DNA of 64,000 nucleotides from Euglena gracilis (taxonomy: Eukaryota; Euglenida; Euglenophyceae; Euglenales). Under the pieces are notes generated by a model. It was given only the letters and a program-made list of their open reading frames with translations, was not told the origin of the DNA and searched no databases. This document shows, one piece after another, positions 60,248 to 64,000 of the stretch. The stretch lies in contig CP154955.1 in the NCBI GenBank assembly GCA_039621445.1, positions 26,926,029 through 26,990,028 on the forward strand, read 5' to 3'. The position numbers and the translations under genes were made by a program. The stretch's first letter is position 1. Each line of letters starts with the position of its first letter.

Positions 60248-60717
60248 AGGGCCGCAAGGGGGCTCCAAGGCCCCCAAGGGCCTTTTGAGGCCACACTGGC
60301 CCCCCAGGGGGCCCCACAGCCCATTTTGAGCAAGCCTAGGGAAGGTAAAGGAAGGGGCAGTTTGAGGGGGCCAACAGGCAACCCCCAAGGGGATGCGCAA
60401 GCCCTGCAGGGCTTTGCGCAATCATGCGCACCCCCTTGGTGGGCGCTTGGGATGGCGCAATTCATTAAGAATTGCGCAGAGTATACCAAGTGGCCCCCCC
60501 CCAGCTGTAGCCCTCCTCCAATTGCACATTTTCTGCGCAGGGCTCCGTTTACACTCTGTTCACACTCTGTTTTGTCTGACATTTGCCGTCAATTGTTTTG
60601 CATTGCAAGCCAATTCAAAGTACAAAGAAATCAAGGAAAGTTCAAATTACAATCGGGTTCAAGTCATTAACTATTGTTGGTTATTCATCCAAGATCAATT
60701 GATTGTACCTCAAAAGT
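60248..60717 (+). promoter_or_regulatory. Spacer with triple CTCTGT-type motif before ORF-Y (B2)
   Basis: As 41698-42166. The first hexamer is mutated here (GGGCTCCGTTTACACTCTGT), leaving two perfect CTCTGT copies. No gene is seen. Confidence 0.4.
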
Positions 60718-62016
60718 ATGTCATTTTCAACATCACCATCCTCAACAACACCCACCCCTACCCCATTTTTCCTCCAAGGGGAAAACCCCCACCAGGTGGG
60801 CTCAAATAAAAACGATCCAACGCGGGTTGCGCCGCCAGGAGTCCCTTCACAGGGACCTCAGGAGGGGCAACCCCTACAACTGGGTACGACGGGCAGACCG
60901 ACCCCTCCGCGGGAAAACCCGCCGGAGACGGTGCCCCACACGCCTGAGGTATTACGCCTCAAGCTCCCTGTTCCCGGGGAAACCCCGTTAACAGAGGAGC
61001 CAGCCGAGGAACCCCCTTCAGGTGAGGAACGACGCACCTCGCTAGGCGGACGCGTACTCGGTGGTTTGCGGTCACCCATCGCAGTTGTCACCCCACGTGG
61101 CACTGCGGCCAGTTCTTCCACAGCTGCGGCGGAAGCTGCCCAGCCGACGGAAGACACACATGACACAACAGCCATGGTGGACGATGAACCTCCCCCGGCG
61201 GCGGCGCCACCGCCGGTGTCGGAAGCGACACGGACGGAAGGCGAACAGACAGCAATGGCAGTGGAGACAACAACAACCGTGCCGGTACGGGATGAACCTG
61301 TATCAGCACCGGTAGCGCCAGCCGAGGCACGGGATGAACTCGCACCTCAGCGCACATCCATAGCCATTGCACCAAAGCATCCGGGCACACGGACACCGGC
61401 GCCTGAAAAGCAGGCCGAGCGGACGTCCATGCCCCCACCGCAGGCTCAACCAGCGCGAAGTGCGCAGGGCAAGCCTACATCTACACCATCCCCAACGGCA
61501 ACCCCTGGGAAACCCACGGAAGCCTCGAAGGAACGCGTAGGACGACCCTCAGCTCGGGAAACCCCTGCTGAAGGTCAACGACGCTCGGTGTCGGGGAGAA
61601 GACCCCCGTCCCAAGCGTCACCACGCACCTGGGCAAGCAAGCGCGACACTGATCGGCGGCCCTCGGACGCTCCGGAAACCGGAATTACGAAGGTCCTGGC
61701 AAAATCAAAGCCGGGCGCCGCACCTTGTAAGCCCGCACCGAAATCTGGTGATCAGCCCCCACCGAAACGCGGTGGTGGTGCTGGCGGCCAGAGTGCTGCA
61801 TCCTCTTCTCGGGGATTAACCTCGGGACAAGGATTCACGCACTTCACATCATCCGGCTATGGGAAAACCTCACAGCCGAAACATTTACATCAAAGGGGCA
61901 GGGAAAATCCCGCGCCTCAACAGCCGAGACACCTTCGGAAGACGAAGTTATCATCGACTGGAACGCGGTCAATCAGGATGATCTTGAGATTCATGACCTC
62001 AAAAACAGGTACATGA
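60718..62016 (+). CDS. ORF-Y N-terminal region (B2)
   Basis: The ATG at 60718 (MSFSTSPSSTTPTP). Same disordered Pro/Thr/Ala-rich protein as 42167-43465, with a handful of substitutions and no new stop. Confidence 0.5.
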   Translation: MSFSTSPSSTTPTPTPFFLQGENPHQVGSNKNDPTRVAPPGVPSQGPQEGQPLQLGTTGRPTPPRENPPETVPHTPEVLRLKLPVPGETPLTEEPAEEPPSGEERRTSLGGRVLGGLRSPIAVVTPRGTAASSSTAAAEAAQPTEDTHDTTAMVDDEPPPAAAPPPVSEATRTEGEQTAMAVETTTTVPVRDEPVSAPVAPAEARDELAPQRTSIAIAPKHPGTRTPAPEKQAERTSMPPPQAQPARSAQGKPTSTPSPTATPGKPTEASKERVGRPSARETPAEGQRRSVSGRRPPSQASPRTWASKRDTDRRPSDAPETGITKVLAKSKPGAAPCKPAPKSGDQPPPKRGGGAGGQSAASSSRGLTSGQGFTHFTSSGYGKTSQPKHLHQRGRENPAPQQPRHLRKTKLSSTGTRSIRMILRFMTSKTGT

Positions 62017-62650
62017 TGATCGACCACAAACTGAGGACACAGCAATACCTCAACCGGTGGATTGAGCCACTGTTCTGTCAGGGCCGAAAATGGTCCTTTG
62101 ATCAGAACGTGACCTGGAATTATTACAATTCAAGATCCCCCGTGTTTTGGCCCAATACTTCGGTGAGGAATTCCTCATCGACAAAACTACGGAAAACCGT
62201 TTTGTGTGGCTTTGCACTGTATGCCACAAGATGTATAACAGTGCACCTGACTTGGGATTACCCCTCGTCCATGTGTGCAACCCTGTGGATCGGAAATCGT
62301 TCCACAAGGATGTATACATCCCCAATTGTGCGGCCTTGGTATGCGCCAAGTGCGTGGACAGTTGGACCCACAAGCACCATTTTAGCTACACCGAGCGAGA
62401 CGATACGAATGTACCGATACTCTGCGTCAACTGCCTTCGAGGTACCTTCTGGCAAACTGCGGAAGGCGCAGTTCGCACAATCCTGCCAAGTGCCCAGAAG
62501 CCACTGGAGGAGTACTCCACCTTGCACAAAAAGCACAAGGATTTTTTCAAATACTCCAACCTCAAGTCCGACCACTACCGCCACACGGGAATGGCCCGTG
62601 GCAGATCGACAGTGGGGCGATACGCCTCGCGGCTGAGGAAGCAGTGGTAA
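61932..62650 (+). pseudogene. ORF-Y middle: Cys/His-rich putative zinc-binding domain (B2)
   Basis: Same two frames as B1. All Cys and His positions (LCTVCHKMY, VCNP, NCAALVCAKC, WTHKHHF, ILCVNC) are conserved. It ends LRKQW then TAA at 62648-62650. Confidence 0.5.
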
Positions 62651-63150
62651 GATTACCTTACCTCTGGGAGACAGCAGACAGGGAAAAGATATTTTTCCGC
62701 CTGTTCACAACCCAGGACCGAAACGGTCGCTGGTGCTTGCCACAATGGCCACCCGAAGAACACGGGATGACCTGGAAAGACTGGCTTGGGGCCGTATTAC
62801 GACCCCATACAGTCCGCGCCGAATGTGCGTATCACATGCCGATTGACTTCCACCCGGGGAATGCCCCGCAGGTGTCAGCCAATCACCCACGGATGAATCA
62901 CTTCGTCTGGCCAGCAACTCTGCCCAGGAAATTCTGGGAGAAGCTGCAATGGTTCCTCGCGGAAAGAGCGAGTGCAACCAAGCACACAGTCCCCGAAGGA
63001 TGGGTTCGGGACTGGGTGGCACCTGACTTCGAATACGAATCGCCAGAAACCTGGCTCGTAGATAGGCCACCACCACCGCAATTCCAGATGGTCCTTGTGG
63101 AAGATTCCTTGGACTCCCGCCATGATTATTGGCTGCTGAAACTGATGTAA
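62651..63150 (+). CDS. ORF-Y C-terminal region (B2)
   Basis: The frame is open from 62644: LPYLWETADREKIFFRLFTT, DRNGRWCLPQWPPEEHG and on to WLLKLM and TAA at 63148-63150. It shows that the segment between the zinc-like region and 44186 in B1 is also coding in this frame. Confidence 0.5.
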
Positions 63151-63631
63151 TGGGGAAACGGCATTACCAGGCTCATGTAAGGTAAGTGCCTTCATGGAGC
63201 CTGGACACCCATATACTATATGTATATAAATACACTGGTAGCGGAAATCGCTAAACAGCCCTGGGATGAACCTGGGTCTGTGTCACACACTCTGCGCTCT
63301 GGATGGAAGCATCCAAGAGCCCTTCCCCCCCCCGCCACCACCCCTCTATCAATGGCCACGCGGACGGAAACTGTCTGCAAGAGGTAATCGCCTCTTATTG
63401 CGTCGTAAAGGACCTACTGCTGTGAAGACCTTGGCAGCCAGGAAACCTGGCAAGCCGCTAAGTGACACACAGCACACAGCGCGCACGCCGTAATAATAGG
63501 CCAACTTGTCACTTTTCGGCCCTAAGACCCCTTAATGCTGCCAGACAGCAAAAATTCTGTTCTGGCCTAAGCCAGCCCCCCTCTCCTCCCTACTTTCCCC
63601 CCACCCCATCAAAGCTGTCGCCGGGAGGGTC
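63151..63631 (+). other. Family B 3' untranslated region
   Basis: Contains ACTATATGTATATAAATAC (63215-63233), hairpins AAGAGG TAATCG CCTCTT (63379-63396 region) and TGGCCTAAGCCA (63563-63574), and C-rich DNA towards the end. No gene is seen. From 63359 on it is absent from B1. Confidence 0.55.
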
Positions 63632-63643
63632 CTGGGAGGGGGA
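63632..63643 (+). promoter_or_regulatory. Polypurine tract of family B
   Basis: CTGGGAGGGGGA directly precedes TGTGTACC, the start of the 3' LTR. Same layout as in family A (23651) and in the TRIM-like element (47982). Confidence 0.8.
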
Positions 63644-64000
63644 TGTGTACCAGGCACGTCCCAGCTCTGTAGGATATCTGCAGAGTGGGTTCTGTGACGG
63701 TCACACCACTGTGGAAAACCACAGCTGGTAGGATCGTGGCAGACCCTTCTGGGATCTGCCCCTGGACACGTCAGCACTTTTCTCTCCTTCCCCCACAGGT
63801 GGTATTCTTTACTGTCATTCTTCCAAAGTATGACCATTGGTTTTGTCAGAACTCAGAAGAAACTTCTGAGTCTTTGCTTTGTGCTTTGCTTCTTGGCTAA
63901 TTGGGAAGAAAAGGGGAAAACCACTTTTCGTTACTCCAAAGACTTTTCCCTACCATAAGTAGGCTGCGCACCAAGGCGAAAGCGAAAGGCTTTTACAGAA
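63644..64000 (+). repeat. Family B 3' LTR (cut by window end)
   Basis: Matches 29309-29690 with roughly a dozen substitutions and a ~30-bp gap where the 5' LTR has the CAGAGGG/CCCTCTG hairpin. It keeps ACTCAGAAG AAA CTTCTGAGT. Its right end and any target duplication lie outside the window. Confidence 0.85.

Larger units (their letters stand above)
48539..63358 (+). repeat. Segmental duplication, copy B2
   Basis: Partner of 30830-44807. It keeps the capsid/CCHC region lost from B1 and an ORF-X ATG frame intact, and joins Dam-like domain and RT in one frame. It has private stops, for example TAG for TAC at 55839. It continues past 63358 into the true 3' end of the element. Confidence 0.9.
29309..64000 (+). 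mobile_element. Family B chromodomain Ty3/gypsy element, internally duplicated, LTR to LTR
   Basis: The 5' LTR starts TGTGTACCAGG at 29309 within a 217-bp unit. The 3' LTR starts with the same bases at 63644 after a polypurine tract and leaves the window. Inside are gag, protease, Dam-like domain, RT, RNase H, integrase, chromodomain, ORF-X and ORF-Y, present twice (30830-44807 and 48539-63358) with the 217-bp array and a TRIM-like insertion between. A single-copy element would be about 17 kb, unusually long because of the extra ORFs. The two LTRs differ by several substitutions and a 30-bp gap, more than the two internal copies differ. Confidence 0.75.

Noticed and set aside
63374-63480. Possible tRNA or small RNA gene from hairpins in the family B 3' region
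   Set aside because: No cloverleaf, A/B boxes or T-loop sequence could be assembled.

Overview
This window is eukaryotic repeat DNA. It has no operons, no recognisable host gene and no rRNA or tRNA gene. It is built almost entirely from two families of Ty3/gypsy-type LTR retrotransposons with chromodomain integrases, plus a ~217-bp tandem repeat and a small non-autonomous LTR element. Lys-Gly repeats, long C/G runs and captured methyltransferase domains suggest a protist or alga, but the sequence alone does not identify the organism. Most element genes carry stops or frameshifts, so the locus looks like an inactive or decaying cluster.

Family A occupies about 1-24556. Three tandem gag copies (1-1653, 2238-5426, 6017-9310) are separated by LTR-plus-leader segments in a ~3.77 kb tandem duplication. 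The third copy runs into a CCHC nucleocapsid, then a Dam-like methyltransferase domain, a C5-cytosine methyltransferase domain and a retropepsin (to 12499). There the element is cut by an inverted copy of its own 3' half. Left arm 12500-18449 and right arm 19047-24991 form a ~5.95 kb palindrome around a 597-bp centre that holds the reverse transcriptase. The right arm continues RT-RNase H-integrase-chromodomain, a Pro/Thr-rich tail, a polypurine tract (23651-23662) and the 3' LTR (23663).

Family B occupies about 24557-64000. A truncated copy, B0 (24557-28512), ends in the 217-bp repeat (28505-29308). A 5' LTR then opens at 29309; the matching 3' LTR opens at 63644, behind its own polypurine tract, and runs off the window. 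Between them most of the element is present twice as a near-identical direct duplication (B1 30830-44807; B2 48539-63358). Each copy carries gag with an internal ~0.9 kb inversion, protease, a Dam-like domain, RT, RNase H, integrase, a chromodomain, and two unusual extra coding regions (ORF-X and ORF-Y) before the LTR.

Between B1 and B2 lie nine units of the 217-bp repeat (44809-46780). Inserted into this array is a 1,583-bp TRIM-like element (46781-48363) with 370-bp TG...CA terminal repeats, a polypurine tract and a 4-bp target duplication.

The most interesting biology is as follows. Both families place a Dam-like N6-adenine methyltransferase-type domain upstream of RT, and family A adds a C5 methyltransferase with its key motifs. 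Family A gag and the methyltransferase region share one open frame interrupted by a single TGA. ORF-X has a GGGAAAG slippery heptamer in the right phase to join its two frames.
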